DNA from: Sphingobacteriales bacterium
GTDB taxonomy: Bacteria > Bacteroidota > Bacteroidia > Chitinophagales > JADIYW01
Assembly: GCA_016721245.1 (NCBI GenBank)
Contig: JADKIQ010000009.1
Span: 1 to 64,000, forward strand
Direction: 5' to 3'
Length of the DNA stretch: 64,000 bases
The notes under the pieces: generated by a model
What the model was told of the DNA's origin: nothing
The model's database searches: none
The model's input: only the letters and a program-made list of their open reading frames with translations
Program-made: the position numbers and the translations under genes
In this document: positions 29,582 to 38,253 of the stretch, one piece after another
How the letters are laid out: every line of letters starts with the position of its first letter
How positions within the stretch are numbered: the stretch's first letter is position 1

Positions 29582-30994
29582 ATGGATAAATGGTTTACAC
29601 ATGACGATCCCGTACAATTTCTTTTTCTCAATGACGTATTATTGGCTCCTGTCTTTTTGTTTCTCGTATATCTTTTTGCAAAATCATATATCTTAAAAAA
29701 GAAAAATCCCATTTATAAAAAATACTTTATGAGTGCTTTGATTGTAAGATTTGCTTCTGCAATTTTAATGGCACTCGTGTATCAATTTTACTATAATGGC
29801 GGTGGTGATACACACACATATTTCACATATGCATTGCGTATAAGGAGTATCTTTTATGAAAGTAAATCCGCCTTTGCTTCTTTTGTATTTTTACCTCCAC
29901 ATGACAAGTTTCTTATTACTAAATATTTTAGCGTTGGCTCAGAGTTTTTTACAGATGTCAGTTCAAATATAATTATCAGGCTTGCTTTAATATTAAGTTA
30001 TCCCTTAGGCAACTCCTACCTGTTAATTTCATTTGTGTTTACATTATTTTGTTTCTACGGATGCTGGAAAATATTTTCATTATTTCAGCAGCTTTATCCT
30101 CATTTAGAAAAAGAATTTGCACTGGCTTGTTTGTTCCTTCCGTCAGTTTGTTTTTGGGGTACCGGAATATTAAAAGACCCTATATGCTTAGGTGCGCTGG
30201 GTACTCTTACTTATCACGTGTATAAATTGTTTTTTGAAAAAACTAAAATAATAAAACGGATAATCATCATCATTATTTGTTTCTGGCTGTTAAAAGTGAT
30301 AAAAGTATATATCTTATTGTCTTTTTTGCCGGCATACTCTTTCTGGATTATATTTAGATATAAAGAGACCATTAAAAGTAATTTCTTAAGAAAAACAGTC
30401 GGTCCTATTATTTTTATATTTTCCGTATTATTCGGCACCTATATTTTATACAAAATAGCTGCATTTTCACAACGATACTCCCTGGACAGTATCGTAAGGA
30501 CAGCGAAAGACACTCAAAACTGGTTGTATTATTCTTCGCAGCTGCAGGGTGGATCCGGATATTCGTTGGGAAATGTTGAATACACTCCCATCGGGCTTCT
30601 TAAAGCAATGCCTAAAGCAATTAATGTTTCATTATTCAGACCCTATATCTGGGAAGCAAAAAAACCAATATTAATACCGGCAGCAATTGAAGGGTTAATA
30701 TCTTTATTTTTTACAATCCGCTTACTCTACAAAGCCGGTTTTACCAGAATAACGAAACTGGTTCTTTCAAATCCCGAAGTACAGTTTTGTTTGGTTTACT
30801 CTATTATCTTTGCCTTTTCTGTCGGGTTCACCAGTTATAATTTTGGAGCCCTTGCAAGATATAAAATACCTATGATGCCATTTTATTATATTGCATTATT
30901 TATTTTAGCAGACAAAGAAAAAACTCCTGAACACAGTAAAAAGACTACCGGAGTTAAATTAAAACCTTCTGCTCTTATTCCAAAAATAGGCTAA
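29582..30994 (+). CDS. Polytopic membrane protein of exopolysaccharide loci
   Basis: 470 aa with about 10-11 membrane segments. YQFYYNGGGDTHTYFTYAL near residue 65 and FLPSVCFWGTGILKDPICLGAL near 200 are the conserved-looking loops; GxxKDP-type loops occur in membrane proteins of Bacteroidota polysaccharide clusters. Divergent from the previous gene with an 8-nt gap, so the two promoters would lie inside the genes or overlap. The last 36 nt overlap the convergent symporter gene. Polymerase or glycosyltransferase function is a guess. Confidence 0.6.
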   Translation: MDKWFTHDDPVQFLFLNDVLLAPVFLFLVYLFAKSYILKKKNPIYKKYFMSALIVRFASAILMALVYQFYYNGGGDTHTYFTYALRIRSIFYESKSAFASFVFLPPHDKFLITKYFSVGSEFFTDVSSNIIIRLALILSYPLGNSYLLISFVFTLFCFYGCWKIFSLFQQLYPHLEKEFALACLFLPSVCFWGTGILKDPICLGALGTLTYHVYKLFFEKTKIIKRIIIIIICFWLLKVIKVYILLSFLPAYSFWIIFRYKETIKSNFLRKTVGPIIFIFSVLFGTYILYKIAAFSQRYSLDSIVRTAKDTQNWLYYSSQLQGGSGYSLGNVEYTPIGLLKAMPKAINVSLFRPYIWEAKKPILIPAAIEGLISLFFTIRLLYKAGFTRITKLVLSNPEVQFCLVYSIIFAFSVGFTSYNFGALARYKIPMMPFYYIALFILADKEKTPEHSKKTTGVKLKPSALIPKIG

Positions 30995-31858
30995 AGACAT
31001 TCCTGCAACAATATGCCAGATACCCCACCAGGCAGCTATCAACGCCATGCCTCCGTTTCCTTTAAAAAAAGTCATTACCAGAATTAATCCAAGACCGGAA
31101 TTATGTATGCCGGTTTCAATAGAAATGCTTCTGCAGTGTGTTTCAGGTAATTTAAATAATCTCGGAAATAAATATCCAATTAAAAAAGCCAATGCGTTTT
31201 GTATAAAAACAATCCCGAAAATTTGAGGCAGGTAGTCAATAAAAACTTTCCTGTTTGCAATGAATGCCCCTATCAGGAAAACAATAAAGAACAACAGTGC
31301 CAGTATCTTTACAGGTTTATTTATTTTATTTATGAAAGCAGGAAGGTACTGTTTCAGCAAGATACCGGACACTAAGGGCAGCACCAGCAATAAAAGAATA
31401 GACCCTAATAAATACCAGAATGAAATATGAATTTCCTGAAGCAATGTTTGTGTTGGGGCATAATGAGAAGCGTATAAATAAAAATTAAATGGTGTGGTAA
31501 CACTTGCACTTAAAGTGGAAATAGCTGTGATGGTGATGGATAGCGGAATAAATCCTTTTGCCAAATACGATACATAGGTAGACATGTTTCCGCAGGGGCA
31601 GGCTGCCACCATCATCATTCCCATCGCAATAGAGGGCGGTGGTTTTACGGCTAATATCAATAAAAATGTAATTAAAGGAAGCACTATTATTTGTGAAACA
31701 CAGCCGATAATTACAGACTTCGGATTTGTGTACAGTGTTTTGAAATCTTCTTTCTTAATATCAATTGCCAGCGAGAATAAAATAAAGGCAAGGCATATTT
31801 TTAGAATTATTAAACCGTCACTGCCGGCATTTATTTGTACTTGATCTAAGGATGGCAT
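30959..31858 (-). CDS. Bile acid:sodium symporter family (BASS) transporter
   Basis: 299 aa with nine to ten membrane helices. AACPCGNMSTYVSYLAKG matches the conserved cation-site region of the family, and ISIETGIHNSGLGLILV is the second crossover motif (E..G.QN.gLa). BASS proteins import organic anions with sodium. The substrate here is unknown. It lies 12 nt downstream of the dioxygenase gene on the same strand, probably one transcript. Confidence 0.85.
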   Translation of the reverse strand: MPSLDQVQINAGSDGLIILKICLAFILFSLAIDIKKEDFKTLYTNPKSVIIGCVSQIIVLPLITFLLILAVKPPPSIAMGMMMVAACPCGNMSTYVSYLAKGFIPLSITITAISTLSASVTTPFNFYLYASHYAPTQTLLQEIHISFWYLLGSILLLLVLPLVSGILLKQYLPAFINKINKPVKILALLFFIVFLIGAFIANRKVFIDYLPQIFGIVFIQNALAFLIGYLFPRLFKLPETHCRSISIETGIHNSGLGLILVMTFFKGNGGMALIAAWWGIWHIVAGMSLAYFWNKSRRF

Positions 31859-31870
31859 ATAGGAATATAA

Positions 31871-32911
31871 TTAAGATGTCCAGCACACCATGATTTCTCT
31901 GGGGCCGTAGTAAGGCAATCTGCCGTGTGAGGTAGAAAAATTATCAATACAAATAATATCGCCTTTTTTCCAGGGTTGTATCACCATATTCCTCCAGATA
32001 ACATCCTCAATATGTTCTACATATTCATCCGGAATCGGAGAATCATCACCGAAGGTGACATGCATGCTCTGTTCATTCGGATTTTTGGTCAGTTTTTTAT
32101 ACCAGGTCATCAACTCCAGCAACATACTGTATTTAAAAGTCTCCCAGCGCTTTTGTCGCTGATGAATTTTATGATACTCTGCCGCTGCCGCACTTACATG
32201 AAACACCTGTGTGTGATTAAACCATACCTTTTCTCCGGTAACAGGATGTACTTTTACAGCATCGCTTTTATTGATCATTCGCAAGCCGTCATGCTCCTTC
32301 CACTCGCAGATAATATCATTCTCCGCGCATTTTTTTTCAATGATGGTTTTATCTCTTGTATGAAACATGTCCAACCAACTTTTCAGCTGAAACCCGTTGG
32401 TGCCCTTATCGTCAGGCGAAGAATAATTTCGGATATGTTTTACACCCTTTCGCTCAAACTCTTCTCTGATTTTCGGATCTAAGTCCTGATATACTTTTCT
32501 AAAATCACAGATCGGTGTTTCCCCGCCGTATTCAGGTTCAATGTGACAATAAAAAAACAACCTGCGAGGGGCTGACGGCAAAAAACTCATTTCACAATGT
32601 TGCATAATCGGATAATGACCGGGCAATTCACTGGCAGAAAATACAAACCCGGATTTTTTATCCCGCGGAGAAGTTCCCATATAATCATCCTTCAAATCAT
32701 TGTCTACCGCTTTGGCCACATCTTCAAAATCCTGCGGTGTTTGAATATCAAATCCCTTAAATAAAACAGCCCCCGATTCGATAAGCTGCTCTTCAATGGT
32801 AACTTTGTTAGCAGAAATCCAGTTGATTAAATTATTCTTTCCGGATTCACCTGCTGCAGGTGAAACAACGAGTGGTAATTTTGATTGTTCTGAAAAATAG
32901 TTTAAGTTCAT
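31871..32911 (-). CDS. TauD/TfdA family Fe(II)/2-oxoglutarate dioxygenase
   Basis: 346 aa. The metal triad is visible as H and E in IMQHCEMSFLPSAPRRLFFY and a distal His in CIDNFSTSHGRLPYYGPRE, where the Arg binds 2-oxoglutarate. The length and the AVLFKGFDIQTPQDF start are like SyrP/TauD-type hydroxylases. The substrate could be an amino acid or small acid. The following BASS transporter may import it (inference). Confidence 0.87.
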   Translation of the reverse strand: MNLNYFSEQSKLPLVVSPAAGESGKNNLINWISANKVTIEEQLIESGAVLFKGFDIQTPQDFEDVAKAVDNDLKDDYMGTSPRDKKSGFVFSASELPGHYPIMQHCEMSFLPSAPRRLFFYCHIEPEYGGETPICDFRKVYQDLDPKIREEFERKGVKHIRNYSSPDDKGTNGFQLKSWLDMFHTRDKTIIEKKCAENDIICEWKEHDGLRMINKSDAVKVHPVTGEKVWFNHTQVFHVSAAAAEYHKIHQRQKRWETFKYSMLLELMTWYKKLTKNPNEQSMHVTFGDDSPIPDEYVEHIEDVIWRNMVIQPWKKGDIICIDNFSTSHGRLPYYGPREIMVCWTS

Positions 32912-33002
32912 TATCTTGCTGATTAATCGTGTTTTTAAATTTAATAAATTCTGTTGTTTTAAACTAATTATATTACTGTTTTTATAGTGTAACTGATTTT
33001 TA

Positions 33003-33572
33003 ATGATAAAATTCCAAAGAAGAAATATTGAAACGGAACGATTGCTGTTGGCACCCTACAACATAAAGCATTACAAAGAAGTATTTCATTTGATTCACAA
33101 AAACAAACCCCGTTTAATTCACAGTTTTCCGAATCTTTTAAGAGCTACCGAAACGATAGAAAACACGAAGGATTACGTACAGCAGAAAATATTCGACTGG
33201 AACAACAACAGAGCGTATGGCTTCATGATTTTCGATAAACAGACACATCAGCTTATCGGGCATTTTAATCTGAAAGATATTGACTGGAAAAAAAGACAGT
33301 GTGAACTGGCTTATTTTATTGATGAAGATATGGAAGGCACAGGTTTAATTACGGAAGCATTGAATGCTTTGCTGAAACGTTGTTTTCTGGAAATCGGATT
33401 TGACCGAGTATTTGCCCGCATCGTTACTACCAATATTCCCAGCCAAAAAGTGGTTGAAAAATCAGGATTAAAATACGAAGGCGCTTTTTATCAGGATTAT
33501 ACCACATACGACAATCAGATTGTTGATACATATCGTTATGGAATATCTAAGGAAAACTATCGAAATATTTAA
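33003..33572 (+). CDS. GNAT family N-acetyltransferase (RimJ/RimL-like)
   Basis: 189 aa. NIETERLLLAPYNIKHYKEV start, GFMIFDKQTHQLIGHFNLKD, CELAYFIDEDMEGTGLITEA (acetyl-CoA loop with a shifted glycine pattern) and VTTNIPSQKVVEKSGLKYEG, the last being typical of the Acetyltransf_3 group that acetylates protein N-termini or small amines. Divergent from the dioxygenase gene across a 90-bp AT-rich gap. Confidence 0.88.
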   Translation: MIKFQRRNIETERLLLAPYNIKHYKEVFHLIHKNKPRLIHSFPNLLRATETIENTKDYVQQKIFDWNNNRAYGFMIFDKQTHQLIGHFNLKDIDWKKRQCELAYFIDEDMEGTGLITEALNALLKRCFLEIGFDRVFARIVTTNIPSQKVVEKSGLKYEGAFYQDYTTYDNQIVDTYRYGISKENYRNI

Positions 33573-33623
33573 GGAGCTGTTTATCGCTTATACAGATACG
33601 TCAGTCTTAGCAGAGTTATAAAA

Positions 33624-33654
33624 AAACAGAAGGAAAGAAACTTTCCTTCTGTTT
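33624..33654. terminator. Bidirectional intrinsic terminator
   Basis: Perfect 14-bp inverted repeat (AAACAGAAGGAAAG / CTTTCCTTCTGTTT) with a 3-nt loop between two convergent genes. It has A/T-rich flanks on both sides, so it can serve the GNAT gene and the Hsp20 gene. Confidence 0.85.
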
Positions 33655-33676
33655 GTATGACACTTCATTTGTTCTT

Positions 33677-34129
33677 TTATAAAATGGAAATTGTTTTTGC
33701 TTTTTTCACTTCTTCTGTTTTTGCTTTTTTCGGAATCTGTACATTCAAAATTCCATTTTCATACTTCGCAACAATGTTTTCCGTATCTACACTTTCTTCA
33801 TCGAGTGTAAAGCTTCTTTTGAAAGAATGATAAGAAAATTCTTTTCGGGTGAATTTTGTTTGTTCGTTGTTTTCTGTCGTTTCAGTTTTCTTTTCAGAAG
33901 AAATACTCAATACATTATCATCCACCGATACGTTAAAGTCTTCTTTTTGCAAACCCGGTGCAGCCACTTCTAAAGTAAATTCGTTATCGTTTTCTTTCAC
34001 ATTAACCGATGGTGTGCTTTTCACAAAATTGTTTGGATTAAAATCAAAGACGTCTTTTCCGAAAAAGTCATCAAAGAAAAAACGATTGCTGGCAGGAACG
34101 CCACATTGTGCTTTTACTAATGTTCTCAT
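33677..34129 (-). CDS. Hsp20 small heat shock protein
   Basis: 150 aa ATP-independent holdase chaperone. Alpha-crystallin domain from about residue 45: VNVKENDNEFTLEVAAPGLQKEDF (in two parts), VLSISSEKKTE, FSYHSFKRSFTLDEES and AKYENGILNVQIPKK, which carries the GILxVxIPK signature. The short N-terminal arm contains FDDFFG. Monocistronic, with terminators on both sides. Confidence 0.95.
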   Translation of the reverse strand: MRTLVKAQCGVPASNRFFFDDFFGKDVFDFNPNNFVKSTPSVNVKENDNEFTLEVAAPGLQKEDFNVSVDDNVLSISSEKKTETTENNEQTKFTRKEFSYHSFKRSFTLDEESVDTENIVAKYENGILNVQIPKKAKTEEVKKAKTISIL

Positions 34130-34212
34130 ATCTGTTTGTTTTTTGTTTTAAATAATTTTTTACAGATAGAGTTTTTCAAAAGCTGTTCCAGCTCAAAAAA
34201 ATCACCCAGTAA

Positions 34213-34248
34213 ACATAAAAAAACAGACAATTTGTCTGTTTTTTATGT
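34213..34248 (-). terminator. Intrinsic terminator after mazG-like gene
   Basis: Inverted repeat with core ACAGACA / TGTCTGT extended by A and T runs on both sides, 3-nt loop. On the minus strand it lies about 35 nt after the mazG-like stop codon and ends in a T-rich run. The symmetric A/T runs also allow function on the + strand. Confidence 0.75.
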
Positions 34249-34282
34249 AAAATATATGCCGCAATGGCATTATTTGTGAAAA

Positions 34283-34609
34283 TTATTTCAGTTTTTCATT
34301 ATTTCTGTGTCGCTCGCTATCTCTATTTGTTTTTTTATCAAGATTTTTTTTGAGCGCTTCTGTTAAATCCACCCCTGTTTGATTTGCGATACACATCAGC
34401 ACAAATAGTACATCGGCCAGTTCATCTCCCAAATCTTTATCCTTATCAGATTCTTTAAAAGACTGTTCGCCGTATTTTCTGGCTATAATTCTGGCTACTT
34501 CTCCCACTTCTTCCGTCAAAATAGCCATATTTGTTAATTCATTAAAATACCGGACACCCGTTGTGTTTATCCATTTATCAATCGTGTTTTGTGCTTCTTG
34601 TATGGTCAT
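34283..34609 (-). CDS. MazG-like nucleotide pyrophosphohydrolase
   Basis: 108 aa all-alpha NTP pyrophosphatase. The metal-binding pattern EEVGEVARIIARK followed by DLGDELADVLFVLMCIANQ gives the ExxE ... ExxD arrangement. Single-domain length is typical of the family that cleans aberrant nucleotides. Start ATG with TIQEAQNTIDKWI, common for these proteins. Confidence 0.92.
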   Translation of the reverse strand: MTIQEAQNTIDKWINTTGVRYFNELTNMAILTEEVGEVARIIARKYGEQSFKESDKDKDLGDELADVLFVLMCIANQTGVDLTEALKKNLDKKTNRDSERHRNNEKLK

Positions 34610-34703
34610 TTAATTTGTTATTTAGATAAGAGTGTTAATTTCTGTATTTTTAAAAATCAATACATTTGCTGAAAAGCTTTTTTTATAAAAATATTAAAAA
34701 AGA

Positions 34704-35804
34704 ATGAGAAATAAAGTGATTGATTTCCTTAGGGGTATTGCCATATTATTGACATTATTTCATCATTTTGGTTTCAGCGGCATTTATTTATTTGATATTA
34801 TTAAAAAACTAGGTTGGATTGGTGTTGATTTGTTTTTTGTTTTAAGCGGATTCTTAGTATCCGGATTAATTTTTGATGAATATAGAGATACTAATAAATT
34901 TGATGGAAAAAGATTTTTAATAAGAAGAGGATTTAAAATATATCCATCATTTTGGATATACATAATAGCTAATACTACCTATCAATATGTAATACTGGGC
35001 TTATTTGATGTACAACAAGTACTCAGACAATTTTTGTTTATTCAAAATTATTTTTACGATAATGACCACACATGGTCTCTTGCTGTAGAAGAACATTTTT
35101 ATTTTATGATTGTGATTATTTTTACAATATTAATCAAGAAAAGTAAAAATTTAAATAATACAATAATATATGGCTCCTTAGGTATTATACTATATGGCAT
35201 ATTATCCAAATGTATCATGTTCTGGGCTAATCCTGATTTTTCAAGACACACACATCTTTTCCCTACTCACCTTCGTATTGATGCTTTATTTGTTGGTCTG
35301 TTAATTGCGCATGTATGGAGAACTGATTTTTCTCTGTTTAGAAATATTCTGAAGTATAAATATCTTGCATATACTGTTGTTTTATGTATTTTAATACTTC
35401 CGCTTATATGGAACATAAATGAATACCCGCAACAGCTTTACATGTCAAGTTTTGGATTAACATTATTAAGTCTCGCATTTGGCATTTTACTAATTTTGTT
35501 TCTAAATGAAGCAAACCTGGAATCTAATATTTCAAAAATTATTGGAAAAATAGGGTTCAAAGCTATATCAACCATTGGATTATATTCTTATTCAATCTAC
35601 CTCTGGCACGCCTTGGCAAATCATATAATGTATAAATTATTTGAAAAAGGTGAAAACAATCAAAATGGATACTTCGTGTTTATTACCTATATGTCATTTT
35701 CAATCTTTCTTGGTATTTTTATGGGAAAAACCATTGAATACCCGATTTTAAAAGTAAGAGAAAGATATTTTCCCAAAAAAGCAAATAAACCCATAGCTTT
35801 GTAG
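34704..35804 (+). CDS. Acyltransferase family 3 membrane protein
   Basis: 366 aa, about ten membrane helices. NKVIDFLRGIAILLTLFHHF with catalytic His-His near residue 21, DLFFVLSGFLVSGLIF, FLIRRGFKIYPSFWIY and SLAVEEHFYF. Intact relative of the broken copy at 10.98 kb. It probably O-acetylates a surface glycan. Preceded by a 90-bp AT-rich spacer. Confidence 0.9.
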   Translation: MRNKVIDFLRGIAILLTLFHHFGFSGIYLFDIIKKLGWIGVDLFFVLSGFLVSGLIFDEYRDTNKFDGKRFLIRRGFKIYPSFWIYIIANTTYQYVILGLFDVQQVLRQFLFIQNYFYDNDHTWSLAVEEHFYFMIVIIFTILIKKSKNLNNTIIYGSLGIILYGILSKCIMFWANPDFSRHTHLFPTHLRIDALFVGLLIAHVWRTDFSLFRNILKYKYLAYTVVLCILILPLIWNINEYPQQLYMSSFGLTLLSLAFGILLILFLNEANLESNISKIIGKIGFKAISTIGLYSYSIYLWHALANHIMYKLFEKGENNQNGYFVFITYMSFSIFLGIFMGKTIEYPILKVRERYFPKKANKPIAL

Positions 35805-35833
35805 GGTATTAAAATTCATATATTCACAAAATA

Positions 35834-36589
35834 ATGAGCACTATTTTTATTACAGGAGCCACGTCAGGATTTGGTGAGGCATCAGCACATCTTTTTGCAG
35901 AGAATGGCTGGAATATCATTATAACCGGCAGAAGAAAAGAACGTTTGGAAAAACTGGAAACAGTTTTAAAATCCACTTATAAGGTGGAGGTGCTGAGCCT
36001 GTGTTTTGATGTAAGAAACGTAGAAGAAGTAAAATCAGCCATTTCTTCTTTGCAGGATAACTGGAAAAATGTAGATGTTCTGTTAAATAATGCAGGACTA
36101 GCTGCTGGCCGCGGACCCATACAGGAAGGTGCTTACGAGGACTGGGAACAGATGATAGATACCAATGTGAAAGGCTTATTGTACATAACACGCGAAGTAT
36201 CGCCGCTGATGATAGCCAGAAAACAGGGACATATCATCAATGTGGCCTCTTTGGCAGGCTGGGAAGCATACGGTGGCGGTAATGTGTATTGCGGCACCAA
36301 ACATGCCGTGCGTGCCATCACGCGCAGTTCCAGAATAGACTTATTACCACACAATATCAAAGTTTCGGTGATCAGTCCCGGTGCTGCAGAAACAGAGTTT
36401 TCTCTGGTGCGTTTCAAAGGTGATGAAGAAAAAGCCAATGCGGTATATGAAGGATATCAGCCGCTGAAAGCAGAAGATGTGGCGAACAGCATTTATTTCA
36501 TGGCCACCCAACCGGCGCACGTAAATATTGAAGAAATATTTATTTTACCCACCGCACAAGCCACCGCAACGATTACACAGAAAAATTAA
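35834..36589 (+). CDS. Short-chain dehydrogenase/reductase (YdfG-like)
   Basis: 251 aa classical SDR. Cofactor loop TGATSGFGEASAHLF, GRRKERLEKLE (NADP preference by the arginines), NNAGLAAG, catalytic Ser in INVASLAGWEAYGGG and YCGTKHAV (YxxxK). The PGAAETEFSLVRF loop is typical of the serine/3-hydroxy-acid dehydrogenase group. Substrate not determined. Confidence 0.93.
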   Translation: MSTIFITGATSGFGEASAHLFAENGWNIIITGRRKERLEKLETVLKSTYKVEVLSLCFDVRNVEEVKSAISSLQDNWKNVDVLLNNAGLAAGRGPIQEGAYEDWEQMIDTNVKGLLYITREVSPLMIARKQGHIINVASLAGWEAYGGGNVYCGTKHAVRAITRSSRIDLLPHNIKVSVISPGAAETEFSLVRFKGDEEKANAVYEGYQPLKAEDVANSIYFMATQPAHVNIEEIFILPTAQATATITQKN

Positions 36590-36617
36590 AAATAAAAACT
36601 ACGTACGGACGCACTGC

Positions 36618-36649
36618 CATTCTGAGCGAAGTCGAGGAATCTGTTGAAC
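36618..36649. repeat. Dispersed REP-like repeat (CATTCTGAGCGAAGTCGAGG type)
   Basis: CATTCTGAGCGAAGTCGAGG followed by AATCTGTTGAAC. This sequence type recurs in intergenic spaces of many Bacteroidota genomes. A related element in reverse orientation is found at 38,307-38,336 of this window. Here it fills the gap between the SDR and the Nfu-type gene. Confidence 0.65.
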
Positions 36650-36690
36650 TTAAAAGAATAAATAAACGTTTTACAACTAAATACTAAACA

Positions 36691-37287
36691 ATGGAAAATA
36701 CAACAACAAACATACCGGTGATGATTTATACAGAATCTACGCCAAATCCGAATACACTGAAATTTGTGACCAACAAAGCCTTGTTGCTGAACGACACGGT
36801 GGAATTTCAGTCCGCAGAGGAAACCAATGAAGCGCCGCTGGCAAAAGCACTGTTTGGCTTTGATGCGGTGACGAATGTGTTTATCACGAATAACTTTGTT
36901 ACTATCACCAAAACGGAAGATGCCCTCTGGGCGGAAATCATGATTCCGATTAAGGATTTCCTGAAAAAGTACATCGACGAAAGCGGCATTATTCTAACAG
37001 AAAACTTCGTAAAACCAACCAAAACGGCGACAAACGAAGTAAGCGACAACGACAGCGATGTGGAAATCCGCATCAAAGGTGCTCTGGATAAATACGTGAA
37101 ACCTGCCGTGGAAATGGATGGCGGCAATATCTCTTTCGTGAAATTCGAAGACGGCAAACTAACGCTTCAGTTGCAGGGTTCTTGCAGTGGCTGTCCATCA
37201 AGTACCGTAACGCTTAAACAAGGCATCGAAAACCTGCTGAAACGTTTCGTTCCCGAAGTGCAGGAAGTAGTGGCGGAGAATGAATAA
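36691..37287 (+). CDS. NfuA-like Fe-S cluster scaffold protein
   Basis: 198 aa. The N-terminal Nfu_N domain begins IYTESTPNPNTLKFVTNKAL. The C-terminal NifU domain has KYVKPAVEMDGGNISFV and the cluster-binding GSCSGCPSSTVTLKQG (C-x2-C). It delivers Fe-S clusters to enzymes such as the siroheme/4Fe-4S reductase encoded nearby, although that link is only positional. Confidence 0.93.
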   Translation: MENTTTNIPVMIYTESTPNPNTLKFVTNKALLLNDTVEFQSAEETNEAPLAKALFGFDAVTNVFITNNFVTITKTEDALWAEIMIPIKDFLKKYIDESGIILTENFVKPTKTATNEVSDNDSDVEIRIKGALDKYVKPAVEMDGGNISFVKFEDGKLTLQLQGSCSGCPSSTVTLKQGIENLLKRFVPEVQEVVAENE

Positions 37288-37312
37288 TGTTATTAAAGTA
37301 ATGTTAAATAAT

Positions 37313-37356
37313 TTCCCAATTTTTGGTAATTTAAAAGGTTTCCCTAAATTTGGGAA
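37313..37356. promoter_or_regulatory. Imperfect inverted repeat upstream of higBA, possible operator
   Basis: TTCCCAATTTTTGG at 37,313-37,326 and CCTAAATTTGGGAA at 37,343-37,356 match as an inverted repeat at 12 of 14 positions. A tighter TTCCC / GGGAA dyad lies at 37,340-37,356. HigA-type antitoxins bind such dyads upstream of their own operon, and a TAGATTTG element (37,404-37,411) fitting the phylum's -7 box follows. Binding is not shown. Confidence 0.45.
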
Positions 37357-37450
37357 TTAAAATAAGAGCGTATGAAAATACAAAACGGATTTCTTGAAAT
37401 AATTAGATTTGTTCAGAAATCACAAATTAACATTTTTAACAAAATTCATC

Positions 37451-37759
37451 ATGTTTGTAAAGTTTAACAATGACTATTTAGAAAAAATTTATCAAAACAA
37501 AGAGACAAAGAAAAAACCAGAGTATAATGAAGAAGTCATTATACAATTTAAGAAGAAAGTGCAGATACTAAAAATGATAGAATCTACACAAGAGTTGAAA
37601 AATTTTAAAGGACTAAGATTTAAACCTTTAAAAGGAGAAAAGAAAGGATTATTTTCAATTAGAGTTAATCAAGCTTATCGTTTAGAATTTAAGATAATAA
37701 ACGAACAAACAATTGAAATAATATTAATAGAGGATTTAACTAATCATTACGGAGATTAA
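37451..37759 (+). CDS. higB: HigB-type (RelE fold) toxin
   Basis: 102 aa from ATG 37,451; the longer frame starting at 37,409 has no family support. MFVKFNNDYLEKIYQ, KKVQILKMIESTQELKNFKG, LRFKPLKGEKKGLFSIRVNQ and YRLEFKII form the plasmid-maintenance (HigB) type of mRNA interferase with its basic active-site patch. The gene order toxin then antitoxin, 2 nt apart, is typical of higBA. Confidence 0.87.
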   Translation: MFVKFNNDYLEKIYQNKETKKKPEYNEEVIIQFKKKVQILKMIESTQELKNFKGLRFKPLKGEKKGLFSIRVNQAYRLEFKIINEQTIEIILIEDLTNHYGD

Positions 37760-37761
37760 TT

Positions 37762-38061
37762 ATGAATACTTATAAAGTATTAAACAAAAAAGGAAAAGAA
37801 ATTCAATCAGATGTTTTATTGCATCCTGGTGATGTATTGCAAATGGAGTTAGAAGCACGTGAAATCAGAAAATCTGATTTTGCGTTGCAACTCCAAATGC
37901 GACCAAGCCATTTTAGTGAATTACTACACGCTAAAAGAAATGTAAGTGCATCTGTTGCAATTAAATTAGAAAATACATTAGGCATTTCAGCAGAATTCTG
38001 GATGCGCGTACAAACTTCTTATGATATTAAAGTAGAAAGACAAAGATTAGAATTAGCATAA
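37762..38061 (+). CDS. higA: HigA-type antitoxin (XRE family)
   Basis: 99 aa. HPGDVLQMELEAREIRKSDF starts a helix-turn-helix of the HigA/VapI type, with QMRPSHFSELLHAKRNVSAS as the recognition region and FWMRVQTSYDIKVER at the end. It neutralises the preceding toxin and probably represses the operon. Confidence 0.92.
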   Translation: MNTYKVLNKKGKEIQSDVLLHPGDVLQMELEAREIRKSDFALQLQMRPSHFSELLHAKRNVSASVAIKLENTLGISAEFWMRVQTSYDIKVERQRLELA

Positions 38062-38067
38062 TTCAAA

Positions 38068-38107
38068 TCCATCAAAATAATCAGCTAAATCAGCGGTTCA
38101 GACAATT
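38068..38107 (+). repeat. Dispersed repeat tail ending in TTCAGACAA (copy A)
   Basis: CATCAAAATAATCAGCTAAA then TCAGCGGTTCAGACAA. The AAATC-n4/5-TTCAGACAA ending recurs at 41,292-41,309 and 44,901-44,918 in the same orientation. It looks like the decayed end of one family of intergenic elements. Confidence 0.55.
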
Positions 38108-38161
38108 AATAAATCATTAACACCACACACAATTCCATATTTATTACTAATTTAGTTGCAT

Positions 38162-38212
38162 ATGAAATTATTAGTCAGCCCATTCAATTGTTGTTGTGCA
38201 TCTCCGCAATAG
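38162..38212 (+). CDS. Cysteine leader peptide upstream of the sulfite reductase cluster
   Basis: 16-codon ORF encoding MKLLVSPFNCCCASPQ, with three consecutive TGT codons at residues 10-12 (38,189-38,197). It lies between higA and a terminator, and its stop is 31 nt before the terminator's 5' arm. The predicted role is to sense charged tRNA-Cys: a ribosome held at the Cys run would leave 38,215-38,222 free to pair with the terminator's 5' arm. An independent ORF with Cys at exactly the same residues precedes a second sulfur gene at 51,237. Coding is inferred; translation is not shown. Confidence 0.72.
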   Translation: MKLLVSPFNCCCASPQ

Positions 38213-38214
38213 TC

Positions 38215-38253
38215 GGATAGGTTGATATTTATATAAAAATTACAAGCCTGTCC
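38215..38253 (+). promoter_or_regulatory. Predicted antiterminator hairpin of the sulfite reductase leader
   Basis: GGATAGGT at 38,215-38,222, starting 2 nt after the leader stop, can pair with GCCTGTCC at 38,246-38,253 (eight pairs, two of them G-U). That partner contains most of the 5' arm of the downstream terminator, so the two structures exclude each other. A short competing pair, TCCG (38,203-38,206) with CGGA (38,214-38,217), could sequester the antiterminator when no ribosome is stalled. The pairing was found by eye. Confidence 0.55.

Noticed and set aside
33624..33654. Possible CRISPR-like or IS-end repeat from the long inverted repeat
   Set aside because: It is a single hairpin between convergent genes, with T runs, which fits a bidirectional terminator; no repeat array or transposase was found anywhere in the window.
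37409..37450. Longer start for the HigB toxin (14 extra residues)
   Set aside because: The extension overlaps the TAGATTTG promoter element and adds residues not seen in this toxin family; ATG 37,451 gives the usual length.
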